A DNA stretch of 64,000 nucleotides from Chitinophaga polysaccharea (GTDB lineage Bacteria > Bacteroidota > Bacteroidia > Chitinophagales > Chitinophagaceae), in NCBI RefSeq assembly GCF_902150045.1, contig NZ_CABFVU010000002.1:248001-312000 (forward strand), in the 5' to 3' direction. The position numbers were made by a program, and so were the translations under genes. The notes beneath the pieces were generated by a model. It was not told where the DNA came from and did no database searches. It worked only from the letters and a program-made list of their open reading frames with translations. Shown piece by piece: positions 16,511 through 25,704 of this stretch (positions within the stretch are counted from its first letter, which is position 1; each line of letters starts with the position of its first letter).

Positions 16511-19500
16511 ATGAATTATAAAATTCATCGAAGAACTATGCACAAAAATAAGTGCATAACGCTCAGGAGCCTGGGGGTACCTGAGAAATATGGTCTGAAC
16601 AGCTGGTTCAGATTCATCTTCCTGTTAATATTTTTTACATTTCTTTACCTGGCAGCATCTGCACAAAAAGTCAGTGTAAATGTAACAGACAGACCATTAA
16701 AAGAGGTACTACAATCACTCCGGCAGCAAAGCGGTTATGCCTTTATCTTCAATGACCAGCTGATGGCCAAGGCCAAACCTGTGACATTAAATGTAAAGGA
16801 TAAGGAAATTCTGCAAGTTTTGCCACTCACCTTTAAAGGACAGCCTTTAGGTTATGAGATCAACGGAAAAGTAATAACCGTTACTCCTACCGTACCAACC
16901 AAAACAATAATTAATAAAGAACAGAGACCGTTCAAAGGTTCAGTAGCCGATAGTTTGGGGCGTCCACTTGCCAATGTAACTGTCAGGATTAAAAATTCAG
17001 ATCAGGTTACTAGGTCTGATAACTCAGGAAATTTTTATTTACGCGACTTACCTGATAATGCCGTTATCACGATGAGCCTTTTAGGGTATCGTGGACAAGA
17101 AATTAATGATCCCGAAAATGGCATGACAATTATCATGCAAGCCTTTGAAGGTATGCTGTCCGAAGCTGTAGTTACAGTAAATACCGGTTATCAGTCCATA
17201 TCGAGAGAAAGAGCAACAGGATCTTTTGTAGTAATTGATAGTGCAATTATTAACAGACGAGTATCTACAAATATAATTGACCGATTGGATGGAGTAACAA
17301 GTGGACTATATTTCAATGGAATGGATAGAATGGATATACCGGAAGCATCTCCGGGTGATCGTTTAGGTATCTCGATACGAGGGGAAAGCTCTTTATTAAG
17401 TGCGAAAGACCCACTCGTTGTCCTTGACAACTTCCCTTACGCTGGTGAAATTAAAAATATCAATCCAAACGATATTGAATCCATAACTATCTTAAAGGAT
17501 GCCGCAGCTGCCAGTATCTGGGGCGCGAGGGCGGGAAACGGTGTAATTGTCATAACTACAAAAAAAGGAAAAATTGGTAGCAAAATGAGCTTTACCGTAA
17601 ACAGTAATTTGACGATAACAAGCAAACCCGATCTCTATAATGTCAAAAATTATCTTCAGTCCAGTGATTATATCGAAGTTGAGAAATTTCTATTCACAAA
17701 AGGTATTTTTAATCAGGATTTAGTCAATACCACTACTTTTACACCTGTCTCACCTGTTGTTGAAATTCTCGATAAAGAAAAAAGAGGTTTGATCAGCAGT
17801 GCGGAGGCAGAGGAACAGATTAATTACATTAAAAGCCGTGATGTCCGGGAGGATTTTAATAAATACGTTTATCAGCCTGGTGTCCGGCAGCAGTATTCAA
17901 TTGGGATACGGGGTGGTACTAATAATTTAGCTTATTCTCTTTCTGCCGGATTTGATAAAAGTAATGATGTTGTTAAAAGAAATGGTTTTAATAGGGCAAC
18001 CATAAATTCCTATAACACTTATACTCCTATAAAGAACCTGGAAATCTCTTTTGGGATTAACTATACAAACAGTAACACTGCTTTAAATAACCTCAGTAAT
18101 ACTTTTGGAAATGCTTCTTATGCGTTAGGTGGATGGTATACTGAGATGTTACCCTATGCTCAATTAATGGGCGAAAATGGCAATCCATCATCAATTCTCA
18201 AAGGTTATACCTCCCAATACATAGAAAGACTAAAAGCCTTAGGCTATAAGGATTGGTATTATCGGCCCATCGACGAAATAAATAATGCCAACTACAACAC
18301 CAACGTAAACGATATTCTTTTCCGCCTAGGTATAAAATACAAGTTTGGAGATAATCTCAATTTAGACCTTCAATATTCTAATGAACGGCAACGATTCAAT
18401 ACAGAAAATATTCAAGGTAAAGACAGCTACTATGCTCGCAACTTAGTCAATAGATTTACACAGACAGATCAGGCTTCCGGCAGATTAATAAATATTTTTC
18501 CTGATGGAGCTATATTCAATAAAAATTCTGCCGACTGGCTGAATAATAACTTTAGGGCGCAACTGAATTATGAAAACAAGATCGGCAAACATTTGATATC
18601 CGGACTGGCGGGATTTGAAATCCGGGAATTAAAGTCGGACACCTGGAGTCAGACATTGTATGGTTATGATGAGCAGTTCGGAACTTCGGTAGGCAATTTC
18701 AATTATCAACAGTCCTACCCAATCTTACCGACAGGTAGTTCTACTATTCCAGTTCCGAGTAATTCGATGGATGGAAATCTTGAAAGATATGTATCCTACT
18801 TCGCCAACGCCAGTTATATTTATGATGACAAGTATCAGGTGACTTTAAGCGCGCGAAAGGACGGATCAAATATTTTTGGTGTCAATACCAATAAAAAGGT
18901 CACGCCACTGTGGTCAGCAGGGTTGGGATGGACTATCAATAAAGAACAATTCTATGGTCTTAGTGATGTTATCCCTTATTTAAAACTTCGCGCCAGTTAT
19001 GGTTATAATGGCAATTTGAGAAATACTTCCGCTTTTCTGAACGGATATTATTTCAACGACGCAATAACCGGGTACAATTCCATTAGGATATCGAGTCCAC
19101 CAAATCCTGAATTAAGATGGGAAAAAGTACGCAATATTAATTGGGGGCTTGATTTTGCGGCTTTAGATAACAGGATCAATGGAACAATTGAGTACTACCA
19201 CAAAGAGGGAAGCGACTTGCTCCAAAATACCCCGTTGGCTTCACAGACCGGGTTTATTAATTACATCAGTAATGCTGCCAAAACCAGGACTAAGGGACTA
19301 GATGTGATACTAAATTCAACTAATATCAAGGGCGCTTTCAATTGGAGCAGTAACCTACTCTTAAGTACTATAAGTGATAAGCTGATTACTTATGATCCAA
19401 AACCAACTTCATTTTATTTGCAGGCAAACGGTGCCCCTACGCCAATTGTAGGTTATCCGCTATATGGTATTTTCAGTTACAAATGGGAAGGATTGGACCC

Positions 19501-20113
19501 TGAAAATGGTGATCCTATCGGATGGTTAAACGGAGGACCAAGTAAAAACTATAGTGCTATCATGAATAATATTTCTCCTGATAGTGTGAATTTTCATGGC
19601 AGTAGCAGACCTAAAATATTTGGAGGGTTCAGAAATGATTTTAGTTACAAAAGGATTAACTTGTCCATCAATCTTGTTTATAAACTTGACTATTATTTCC
19701 GTAGGACAAGCACCAGTTTGAATTATACGGATATCCTGGGCATGTATCAGCATGTAGATTATAATGCGCGTTGGCAGAAACCGGGGGATGAAAATTTCAC
19801 TTCCGTTCCATCTTTGGTATATCCATCAAACTCCAGAAGAAATTCTTTTTATCGCTACTCCGGTGAATTGGTGGAAAGTGGCGATCATATCAGGTTTCAA
19901 GATATCCGTCTGGGATATAGCCTGCCAAAGTCATTAATAGATAAAATTGGCTTTAGAAAATTCGAGGTATATGGATATGTTCAGAACCTCGGTATCATCT
20001 GGAGAAAAAACAAATTGGGAATAGATCCTGATGCTCCCGGTTCCGGGGGCTCAACAGTTGTTGATATAAAAGACCCAACTAGCTATTCCTTTGGTATTAC
20101 GGCAGAATTTTAA
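16511..20113 (+). CDS. SusC/RagA-type TonB-dependent outer-membrane transporter
   Basis: A 1200-residue SusC-type receptor. After a long N terminus with the hydrophobic signal at about residues 33-52 comes a secretin/TonB N-terminal (STN) signalling domain at about 55-120, a carboxypeptidase-regulatory-like domain at about 138-215 (GSVADSLGRPLANVTVRI), and the plug with GDRLGISIRGESSL and the family mark IESITILKDAAAASIWGARA. A 22-strand-type barrel ends in the aromatic TSYSFGITAEF. The STN domain fits control by the upstream FecR and sigma pair. It should import a peptide or glycan handed over by SusD. A Met ten codons in is another possible start. Confidence 0.95.
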   Translation: MNYKIHRRTMHKNKCITLRSLGVPEKYGLNSWFRFIFLLIFFTFLYLAASAQKVSVNVTDRPLKEVLQSLRQQSGYAFIFNDQLMAKAKPVTLNVKDKEILQVLPLTFKGQPLGYEINGKVITVTPTVPTKTIINKEQRPFKGSVADSLGRPLANVTVRIKNSDQVTRSDNSGNFYLRDLPDNAVITMSLLGYRGQEINDPENGMTIIMQAFEGMLSEAVVTVNTGYQSISRERATGSFVVIDSAIINRRVSTNIIDRLDGVTSGLYFNGMDRMDIPEASPGDRLGISIRGESSLLSAKDPLVVLDNFPYAGEIKNINPNDIESITILKDAAAASIWGARAGNGVIVITTKKGKIGSKMSFTVNSNLTITSKPDLYNVKNYLQSSDYIEVEKFLFTKGIFNQDLVNTTTFTPVSPVVEILDKEKRGLISSAEAEEQINYIKSRDVREDFNKYVYQPGVRQQYSIGIRGGTNNLAYSLSAGFDKSNDVVKRNGFNRATINSYNTYTPIKNLEISFGINYTNSNTALNNLSNTFGNASYALGGWYTEMLPYAQLMGENGNPSSILKGYTSQYIERLKALGYKDWYYRPIDEINNANYNTNVNDILFRLGIKYKFGDNLNLDLQYSNERQRFNTENIQGKDSYYARNLVNRFTQTDQASGRLINIFPDGAIFNKNSADWLNNNFRAQLNYENKIGKHLISGLAGFEIRELKSDTWSQTLYGYDEQFGTSVGNFNYQQSYPILPTGSSTIPVPSNSMDGNLERYVSYFANASYIYDDKYQVTLSARKDGSNIFGVNTNKKVTPLWSAGLGWTINKEQFYGLSDVIPYLKLRASYGYNGNLRNTSAFLNGYYFNDAITGYNSIRISSPPNPELRWEKVRNINWGLDFAALDNRINGTIEYYHKEGSDLLQNTPLASQTGFINYISNAAKTRTKGLDVILNSTNIKGAFNWSSNLLLSTISDKLITYDPKPTSFYLQANGAPTPIVGYPLYGIFSYKWEGLDPENGDPIGWLNGGPSKNYSAIMNNISPDSVNFHGSSRPKIFGGFRNDFSYKRINLSINLVYKLDYYFRRTSTSLNYTDILGMYQHVDYNARWQKPGDENFTSVPSLVYPSNSRRNSFYRYSGELVESGDHIRFQDIRLGYSLPKSLIDKIGFRKFEVYGYVQNLGIIWRKNKLGIDPDAPGSGGSTVVDIKDPTSYSFGITAEF

Positions 20114-20123
20114 TTTGATTATT

Positions 20124-21515
20124 ATGAAACTGAAAAAATACATTAATTACCTCACAATTGCTTGCCTTCTGATTGTAATATCCGGTTGCGCGAAGCAGGA
20201 TGAATGGCTAGAAGCCAAAAATCAAAAGTCACTTGTTGTACCGGAAACTTTAGCAGATTACCAAGCCATTCTAGACGATTACAATACTATAATCGAACAT
20301 AACACCATAGCCGGATTGTTAGGCACAGATAATTACTTCCTCACGCAAAACGTGTTTAATACGCTTTCTCAGGTGCAGAGAAACTTATACACCTGGGATA
20401 AAATCGTTTGGGATACGGACAGGTCTGTTGATTGGGAAAATAGCTACAAGATTGTAGAGTATACCAATATTGTTATTGATGGCCTGAGCAAGATGGAAAA
20501 CAAAAGTTCTTCTGAATATAAGTTTATATTAGGACAAGCATATTTTCTCAGAGCAATGGCTTTCTATAACCTTGCCCAGATCTTCTGCAAACCATATGCT
20601 GCTTCGTCTGCATCAACTGACCTGGGCATACCACTGCGCACAACTTCGGATGTGAATATACTATTTGAACGAGCAACGGTTTCTGAAACCTATACAAGAA
20701 TTATAGGTGATGCAGAAACTGCAGCCGATTTATTACCCGAATATATTGTGTCGATAAACAGGGCCTCCAAAATTGCGGCTCATGCACTGCTCAGTAAAGC
20801 CTATTTACTAAAGGCAGAATATGCTCAGGCGGCTTTATATGCAGATCAGGTTTTGAAAGCAAAGAGTAGTCTTATGGACTTTAACAGCCGATTGGCAGAC
20901 CTCAATACAACATATCGCTTTCCAGCTTCAGGAAGGGATAACCCAGAGATCATTTTTTTTGGTAATGGGTATGGATATAGTGCAATCGTTCCAGGTCCAG
21001 CAGCTCCTGCCTTTGTTGATACCCTGCTCATGAATTCTTATGCAGAGCATGATTTGCGAAAAAACTTCTTTTATATAACGGATCAAGCCAGTGGTTATAA
21101 AAGGTTTTGTGGCACTTATTCCGGTACCGGTGCTTTGTTTTCGGGACTAGCTACCAATGAAATACTATTGATCCGGGCCGAATGCAGAAGCAGAGCAGGA
21201 AATATTAGCGGAGCAATAGCAGATTTGAACCTTCTTTTGAAGAACAGAATTTCCAGAGATGTATTTACACCTATTACATCAATTGAAAATGTTCTGAAAA
21301 CAATATTGTCGGAGCGAAGAAAGGAGTTACCCTTTACTGCAAATATCAGATGGGAGGATTTGCGCAGGTTAAATCTGGATAACTCCACTGCTATTAGCAC
21401 TTCTAGAAGACTGGAAAATGTGCAATATGATCTATTGCCAAATGATCCAAAGTATGTATTACCGATACCGAACAATGAAATTCAGTTGAGCGGTTTAATT
21501 CAAAACCCAAGATAA
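20124..21515 (+). CDS. SusD/RagB-type substrate-binding lipoprotein
   Basis: A 463-residue SusD-family lipoprotein. The Met at 20124 is chosen over an earlier in-frame Met at 20091 because it gives a clean lipoprotein signal (MKLKKYINYLTIACLL with lipobox ISGC). The body has the TPR-like helical pattern (FILGQAYFLRAMAFYNLAQ), a typical NRASKIAAHALLSKAYL segment and the C-terminal ERRKELPFTANIRWEDLRRL. It starts 10 bp after susC. It caps SusC at the cell surface and binds the substrate, whose nature is not shown by sequence. Confidence 0.94.
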   Translation: MKLKKYINYLTIACLLIVISGCAKQDEWLEAKNQKSLVVPETLADYQAILDDYNTIIEHNTIAGLLGTDNYFLTQNVFNTLSQVQRNLYTWDKIVWDTDRSVDWENSYKIVEYTNIVIDGLSKMENKSSSEYKFILGQAYFLRAMAFYNLAQIFCKPYAASSASTDLGIPLRTTSDVNILFERATVSETYTRIIGDAETAADLLPEYIVSINRASKIAAHALLSKAYLLKAEYAQAALYADQVLKAKSSLMDFNSRLADLNTTYRFPASGRDNPEIIFFGNGYGYSAIVPGPAAPAFVDTLLMNSYAEHDLRKNFFYITDQASGYKRFCGTYSGTGALFSGLATNEILLIRAECRSRAGNISGAIADLNLLLKNRISRDVFTPITSIENVLKTILSERRKELPFTANIRWEDLRRLNLDNSTAISTSRRLENVQYDLLPNDPKYVLPIPNNEIQLSGLIQNPR

Positions 21516-21521
21516 GAAAAG

Positions 21522-23000
21522 ATGAAAAATTTAATATTAATGGTATGCCTTTCACTTTTATTTATTTGGGGAGTTAATGGGCAAACCCAATTGCAAAATT
21601 CTATCGGTTACATTAACCTACAGGTCAATTATAAGGGACCTGTCACAGATACGATAATTGTAGTAATGCAAAATGTACTTTATCCTGGTTTGGATAATCT
21701 TCATCACCGCAGTATTAAAGCCGATCGTATCTCAGGTCAACAATTCTTTTTTAGGATACCTGTTGAAGATAGCTCCGGTTATTTATCCATAGCAAAAATA
21801 CTTCCTGAAAAAATCAGAAAATCATACGATTTAAAGGGAATATTTACGGATTGTCTTTGGGAGATCGGTGACGATGTAAAAATAGGTATTTACTTCCCTT
21901 TCCATGAAAGAAGGCCGGAATGGGCAGAATTTTCTTTTGAAGGGAAAGGAAGTGCCAAATATCAGGTAAAAAATGAACTGAAAAATTTATACTTAAGAGA
22001 TGTTCCATATGCAGATATGAAGGATTCCATTTTCCGAAACGGCGATTCTTTAGCACTTGAAAAGGTGTCGCATATTTTTCAGAAATTTTCACCTAAAATA
22101 TCGTACAAAAGCTTGCAGATAATGAAAGCTGACAATTTATACAAAAGAGATCATGGTGGATCTGTAAGTGTTTTTAGTGGCGCAGTTAAGGATTCTGTTC
22201 AACGAAAAATGTTGGTTCAAAATTTTGATTCAATTGTCTTTAACATCAATATTCCTAGGCAGGATAAAAAGTACTATAAATATTCAATCAAATATCCGAG
22301 ATATTACCTAAACGCACTATTCGCCCAAACCGTCGCCTATTATGGAAAAAAACGTCCAAGTCTGGTTTTTAGGAAAATCTTAAAAGAAAGCGATCAGGAA
22401 TTGAAGGAAAAATTGCTGGTTATGTTTTTTCTCAGAAATGATGGTGATGATTCTACGACTGTTCATTATAAAAATGCCCTTCAAATAATTAAATCAAAAA
22501 AGTATAGGATCGCTCTGGAAGAAATAAGAGCTAAATACGAATACGCCGCTTTAGGTAACTATATTTTTGAAGATATAAAAGGAAACAGCGTAAACCTAGC
22601 CTCCTATAAAGGAAAGGTCGTGTTGATCGATCTGTGGTTTACTGGATGTGGTGGTTGTGCTTACTTTTACGAGCATACAGTTTCCAAAGTAGAAGAGTAT
22701 TTTAAAGACAATAGGGACTTTAAGGTTGTTTCGATTTGTGTTGACAAGCGCACAATGCTGTGGAAAGAAGGGATTGCTAGTGGTTTATACACTTCGGAAA
22801 AGGGTGCGGATAACTTACATATAGGTAAATTGGGAGTTCGGCATCCTTTTATTAGTGATTTTAATATTCCTGGCATGCCTTGCGCAATTTTAATAAACAA
22901 GCAAGGTTATATTGAACAATTCAATACAACCTTGCTCTATTCAGAATCATCATTGAAAAATGAAGTAACTCAGTTACTAAAGAAACAATTAGGTTTATAG
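21522..23000 (+). CDS. Exported TlpA-type thioredoxin (492 residues)
   Basis: A periplasmic or surface thioredoxin-fold protein. A signal peptide (to about residue 20, ending VNG) is followed by about 330 residues of unassigned beta-rich and helical sequence, as in many long TlpA relatives of Bacteroidota. The C-terminal thioredoxin domain begins near SVNLASYKGKVVLIDLWFTG and holds the active site Cys-Gly-Gly-Cys, with cis-Pro in IPGMPCAIL. It follows susD by 6 bp, so it is in the same operon and may reduce disulfides or thioethers in an imported peptide. The last 6 bp overlap the convergent small gene. Confidence 0.9.
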   Translation: MKNLILMVCLSLLFIWGVNGQTQLQNSIGYINLQVNYKGPVTDTIIVVMQNVLYPGLDNLHHRSIKADRISGQQFFFRIPVEDSSGYLSIAKILPEKIRKSYDLKGIFTDCLWEIGDDVKIGIYFPFHERRPEWAEFSFEGKGSAKYQVKNELKNLYLRDVPYADMKDSIFRNGDSLALEKVSHIFQKFSPKISYKSLQIMKADNLYKRDHGGSVSVFSGAVKDSVQRKMLVQNFDSIVFNINIPRQDKKYYKYSIKYPRYYLNALFAQTVAYYGKKRPSLVFRKILKESDQELKEKLLVMFFLRNDGDDSTTVHYKNALQIIKSKKYRIALEEIRAKYEYAALGNYIFEDIKGNSVNLASYKGKVVLIDLWFTGCGGCAYFYEHTVSKVEEYFKDNRDFKVVSICVDKRTMLWKEGIASGLYTSEKGADNLHIGKLGVRHPFISDFNIPGMPCAILINKQGYIEQFNTTLLYSESSLKNEVTQLLKKQLGL

Positions 23001-23291
23001 TTCGCGAGTTTCCTCAATTGTTGCTAAGCTCGGATTACTGAGTTCTGATGGGGTAATCTGCATGTCACCCTGCGGATCTTTGGTAGTGATCTCACAAGGA
23101 TCACTACCTACTGAACAACCTTCCGCAGGTGGATTGGTTGATAGGTGATAGTTAGTTCCATCAAAGGAGGTAACATAGTAGACATTTGAGTACGCCTGAG
23201 TTTTTCCTTCTGTTTTTGAAGGGATTTCATTTTTTGCAAATGCAGCGGTGGTCAGGGCCAGAAGGGACAGGCCGAAGATTACTTTTTTCAT
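22995..23291 (-). CDS. Small exported protein, DUF6520-like
   Basis: A 98-residue exported protein. The longer reading frame to 23384 was rejected because the internal Met at 23291 gives a clean signal peptide (MKKVIFGLSLLALTTAAFA). The mature part is short, rich in Ser, Thr and Asp, with two Cys in GCSVGSDPCEI and the aromatic strand YYVTSFDGTNYHLS. This size, signal and Cys pair resemble small DUF6520-type proteins of Bacteroidota, a low-confidence match. It converges on the thioredoxin gene (6-bp overlap) and could be its redox partner or a secreted peptide. Confidence 0.6.
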   Translation of the reverse strand: MKKVIFGLSLLALTTAAFAKNEIPSKTEGKTQAYSNVYYVTSFDGTNYHLSTNPPAEGCSVGSDPCEITTKDPQGDMQITPSELSNPSLATIEETREL

Positions 23292-23938
23292 AAGAAATGT
23301 TTTTGTGGTAAAAAAATGATGGTTTAGAAACTTTGAGGAAAAGGCGTGCCACTGTAGCCTCGAGGAGGCAACTTTTACAAGCACTGTGAGAAAATGTGAA
23401 TGGTTATATTATGAGGTGATTCAGGTTTTTATCTTAAAAATTTGAGTTTTTAATCTGGTATTTAAGTATTTAAAAATGATGTTTAGTATACAGACATATC
23501 GTAATTTCATGTTTTACCGATCTATGGGTTCGCGACCCGCTCCTTTTATTTTGGATCATTACAATCATCCTTCATGAAAATGAGCTGAAAATTTGTACTA
23601 CTTTAATTTCGGAACGTCAGGTTCCTGGATTCAAGGAAGCTGCAGTGCAGCTTCCCAGTTTACTTATGGCATACAAATACATAAGATGTATTTGTACCGG
23701 TTGTAGCGGTGGGATGCAATGTACTTTTTGCATTGCTATTCTCTACCTGTTTCTTAAAAGCGAAAACCTTGGTCCGCTTAAAAATTGTGTTTTCATTGTT
23801 TTTATTCATAGCGTTTTATGTTGGTTATTACTTCCTAATGAAGTACAACATAAAAGTACAACATGAATTTACAGTGGGGATCTACAACTATTTCAAATGC
23901 TACAATAACTATCTGAAACCTGCAAATGACTATTTGAA
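23292..23938 (+). promoter_or_regulatory. Structured upstream region of the sensor kinase
   Basis: A gap of about 650 bp without a confident gene. From 23611 it holds at least five inverted repeats in a row: GGAAC/GTTCC at 23611-23625; GGAAGCTGC/GCAGCTTCC at 23635-23655; TACAAATACAT/ATGTATTTGTA at 23672-23696; GCAATG/CATTGC at 23716-23736; and TTTTATGTTG/CAACATAAAA at 23814-23855, with ACTTC/GAAGT nested inside. It leads into the 21-bp repeats at the kinase start. It may be a structured 5' leader or a small RNA; which one is open. Confidence 0.45.
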
Positions 23939-23942
23939 ATGA
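23709..23942 (+). CDS. Possible small membrane protein upstream of the kinase
   Basis: A 77-residue frame starting at GTG, with a hydrophobic stretch VFSLFLFIAFYVGYYFL and a C terminus built of three seven-residue units of the form (N/D)Y(F/L)K. Its TGA stop overlaps the kinase ATG by 4 bp, as in translationally coupled pairs. Against it: a weak start, an alternative explanation of the repeats as DNA-binding sites, and hairpins running through the frame. A 31-codon plus-strand frame at 28528-28623 has the same seven-residue units. Confidence 0.3.
   Translation: MGCNVLFALLFSTCFLKAKTLVRLKIVFSLFLFIAFYVGYYFLMKYNIKVQHEFTVGIYNYFKCYNNYLKPANDYLK
23887..23941 (+). repeat. Three direct repeats, 21-bp period, at the kinase start (set A)
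   Basis: Copies of ACTATnTGAAATGC start at 23887, 23908 and 23929, exactly 21 bp (two helical turns) apart. The third overlaps the kinase start codon. The same motif at the same spacing recurs before the dehydratase gene. Paired or serial sites with 21-22 bp between centres are typical of LytTR response regulators, and the regulator at 24979 is the obvious candidate. Sites across a start codon would suggest negative autoregulation. Confidence 0.7.
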
Positions 23943-24982
23943 AAATATTAGCTAACTCTAACAGATTATTTCCATGGTTTACAGTCGCTATATTGGCTTA
24001 TATGACCTGGGATATCTTGTGGTTGATCATCGCGCGAGGCAAAATGATGGACACAGGCATTTATATCATTTTTTACGTGGTAGATGTTTCAATTTTCATC
24101 ATGACTGCATACCGGTTCCTGCCGGGCATATATACCCATTATACGCAACAGATTAAACGGTTCATAGCTGTTTCAGCTACAGTTTTGTTCAATTCGTGCA
24201 TATTAATACTGGGTAATTTGCTTACCAAGGCATATCTCACAGGTACATTTACATTTTTCATTTCAAAGGAAGATTATCTGGTAGCATTGACAAGAAGCTT
24301 TTTTTTAATGGCCATATCATTCGGTGTCTGGGAAAACAAATATAGAGTTAGCAAAGAGCGTCAACTCGCTGATGAGCAAAAAGCTATGCTTTTCAATGAA
24401 AATGAAATACTCCGCCTTGAAAATGAGTTGTATCGTTCCCAGATCAATCCTCACCTTTTAAATAATTCTATCAATGGTATTCTTGCGAGATTGAGTGCTG
24501 AGGATACAAATACATTGGAAATCCTCAGACTGTGGTCTGGTGTTACCCATTATTGTCTTCAACCAGGAGATAAGCTTGGTAAGGTTCCACTAAGCGAAGA
24601 CATGGAGAATCTTAGGAGGTACATACAGTTGCATACCATTTTGAAGCAGGGTAAATTTTATGTCAAACTAAATATTAGTAATGAAGATCCACAGATTATG
24701 ATTCCGCCACTTTTATTTATAGACTTGGTAGACAATATTATAAAGTACGGGGTTTATGATTCCTCTGCAGAGCCTGCCGTAATTGTCATCAGTCAACAAG
24801 GCAAAGTGTTTTCATTATATACCAGTAATCATAAACCGAAGATTGGAATAGAAACACAAAGCACGGGGATCGGCTTAAACAATCTCAAAGACAGGCTCGA
24901 ACGCTATTATAGCGGTAAATATGACTTGCGGGTCACCGATGATGAAATGCTTTTTGAACTCACGTTAAATATGGAGCTATGA
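23939..24982 (+). CDS. LytS-type sensor histidine kinase
   Basis: A 347-residue membrane kinase. Four or so helices lie between residues 10 and 126, followed by a coiled coil (ENEILRLENELYRSQ) and the His_kinase motif QINPHLLNNSINGIL with the phosphoacceptor His. The ATPase part has LVDNIIKYG and the glycine box GIGLNNLKDRLERYY. Such kinases pair with LytTR response regulators, and the next gene, overlapping by 4 bp, is one. A later Met would remove the first helix, so the start at 23939 is kept. The input is unknown; a peptide signal is a reasonable guess given the neighbours. Confidence 0.9.
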   Translation: MKILANSNRLFPWFTVAILAYMTWDILWLIIARGKMMDTGIYIIFYVVDVSIFIMTAYRFLPGIYTHYTQQIKRFIAVSATVLFNSCILILGNLLTKAYLTGTFTFFISKEDYLVALTRSFFLMAISFGVWENKYRVSKERQLADEQKAMLFNENEILRLENELYRSQINPHLLNNSINGILARLSAEDTNTLEILRLWSGVTHYCLQPGDKLGKVPLSEDMENLRRYIQLHTILKQGKFYVKLNISNEDPQIMIPPLLFIDLVDNIIKYGVYDSSAEPAVIVISQQGKVFSLYTSNHKPKIGIETQSTGIGLNNLKDRLERYYSGKYDLRVTDDEMLFELTLNMEL

Positions 24983-25704
24983 AATTAGGGGCGTTAATAA
25001 TTGATGATGACCAATCGAGTGCGGATTTATTGAGCTCCTATATAGAAAGACATCCTGAACTCTACCTGATCGGAATAGAGACAGACGCACGTCAGGCCAG
25101 GGAATCACTACTAAGCGGTAAGCTGAAGGCCGATATTGTATTTATGGATATTGAAATGCCCCATTTTAAAGGAACAGAACTTACTTCGATCATCAGTAAA
25201 GAAATGGCCGTTGTGCTTGTTTCCGGCCATAGACATTATGGTCCTGAGGCGTTTTTACTTAATGTAGCCGATTACAGACTGAAACCGCTTTTCTATGAAG
25301 ATTTTGTGCAGGCCGTCGAAAAGGCAAAACTGAAATGGTCGGAACTGAATAGGTTTAAATTTTCTAAACTGAACCCCGTGATCGCTGTGCCGGAGAACAG
25401 CAAAACCATGAAGCGGAGAATTGCCATTGAAGACATAAACTATATAATGGCCGCAAGCAATTACAGTAATATCTATTTGGAAAAGGAGAAAATAATGACT
25501 TATATCACCCTTGCCAAGTTCGAAGAAATGCTGCCCATGCCACATTTTGTCAGGACACAGAAATCCTATCTGGTAAATGTCAGCAAGATTGACCGTTATA
25601 ATTCCACAACAGTATTCTTAATTAATGGTGACGAAATCCCGGTCAGCAAATCTTATCGAGATAATTTTGAGAAGACAATGCGGTTTATTGATTTTAGGAA
25701 TTAG
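24979..25704 (+). CDS. LytTR-family response regulator
   Basis: A 241-residue response regulator. The receiver domain (1-120) has acidic residues in LIIDDDQSS, the phosphorylated Asp in VFMDIEMP, and the conserved Ser and Lys in VLVSGH and YRLKPL. The LytTR domain (about 140-240) has IAVPENSKTMKRRIAIEDIN, then LAKFEEMLPMPHFVRTQKSYLV split across its core strands. It should bind the 21-bp spaced repeats at 23887-23941 and 28547-28603. Its last 11 bp overlap the end of the convergent dehydratase gene. Confidence 0.92.
   Translation: MKLGALIIDDDQSSADLLSSYIERHPELYLIGIETDARQARESLLSGKLKADIVFMDIEMPHFKGTELTSIISKEMAVVLVSGHRHYGPEAFLLNVADYRLKPLFYEDFVQAVEKAKLKWSELNRFKFSKLNPVIAVPENSKTMKRRIAIEDINYIMAASNYSNIYLEKEKIMTYITLAKFEEMLPMPHFVRTQKSYLVNVSKIDRYNSTTVFLINGDEIPVSKSYRDNFEKTMRFIDFRN

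Noticed and set aside
23526..23538. GGGTTCGCGACCC as a tRNA T arm
   Set aside because: No cloverleaf can be built around it, and the loop lacks the conserved A58.
23645..23866. 73-codon Cys-rich frame as a LanB precursor
   Set aside because: The frame is laid over hairpins, has no leader pattern, and its Cys are spread over a hydrophobic stretch.
23887..23941. CRISPR array
   Set aside because: Three units of about 14 bp with 7-bp gaps and no cas genes; spacing fits regulator sites.
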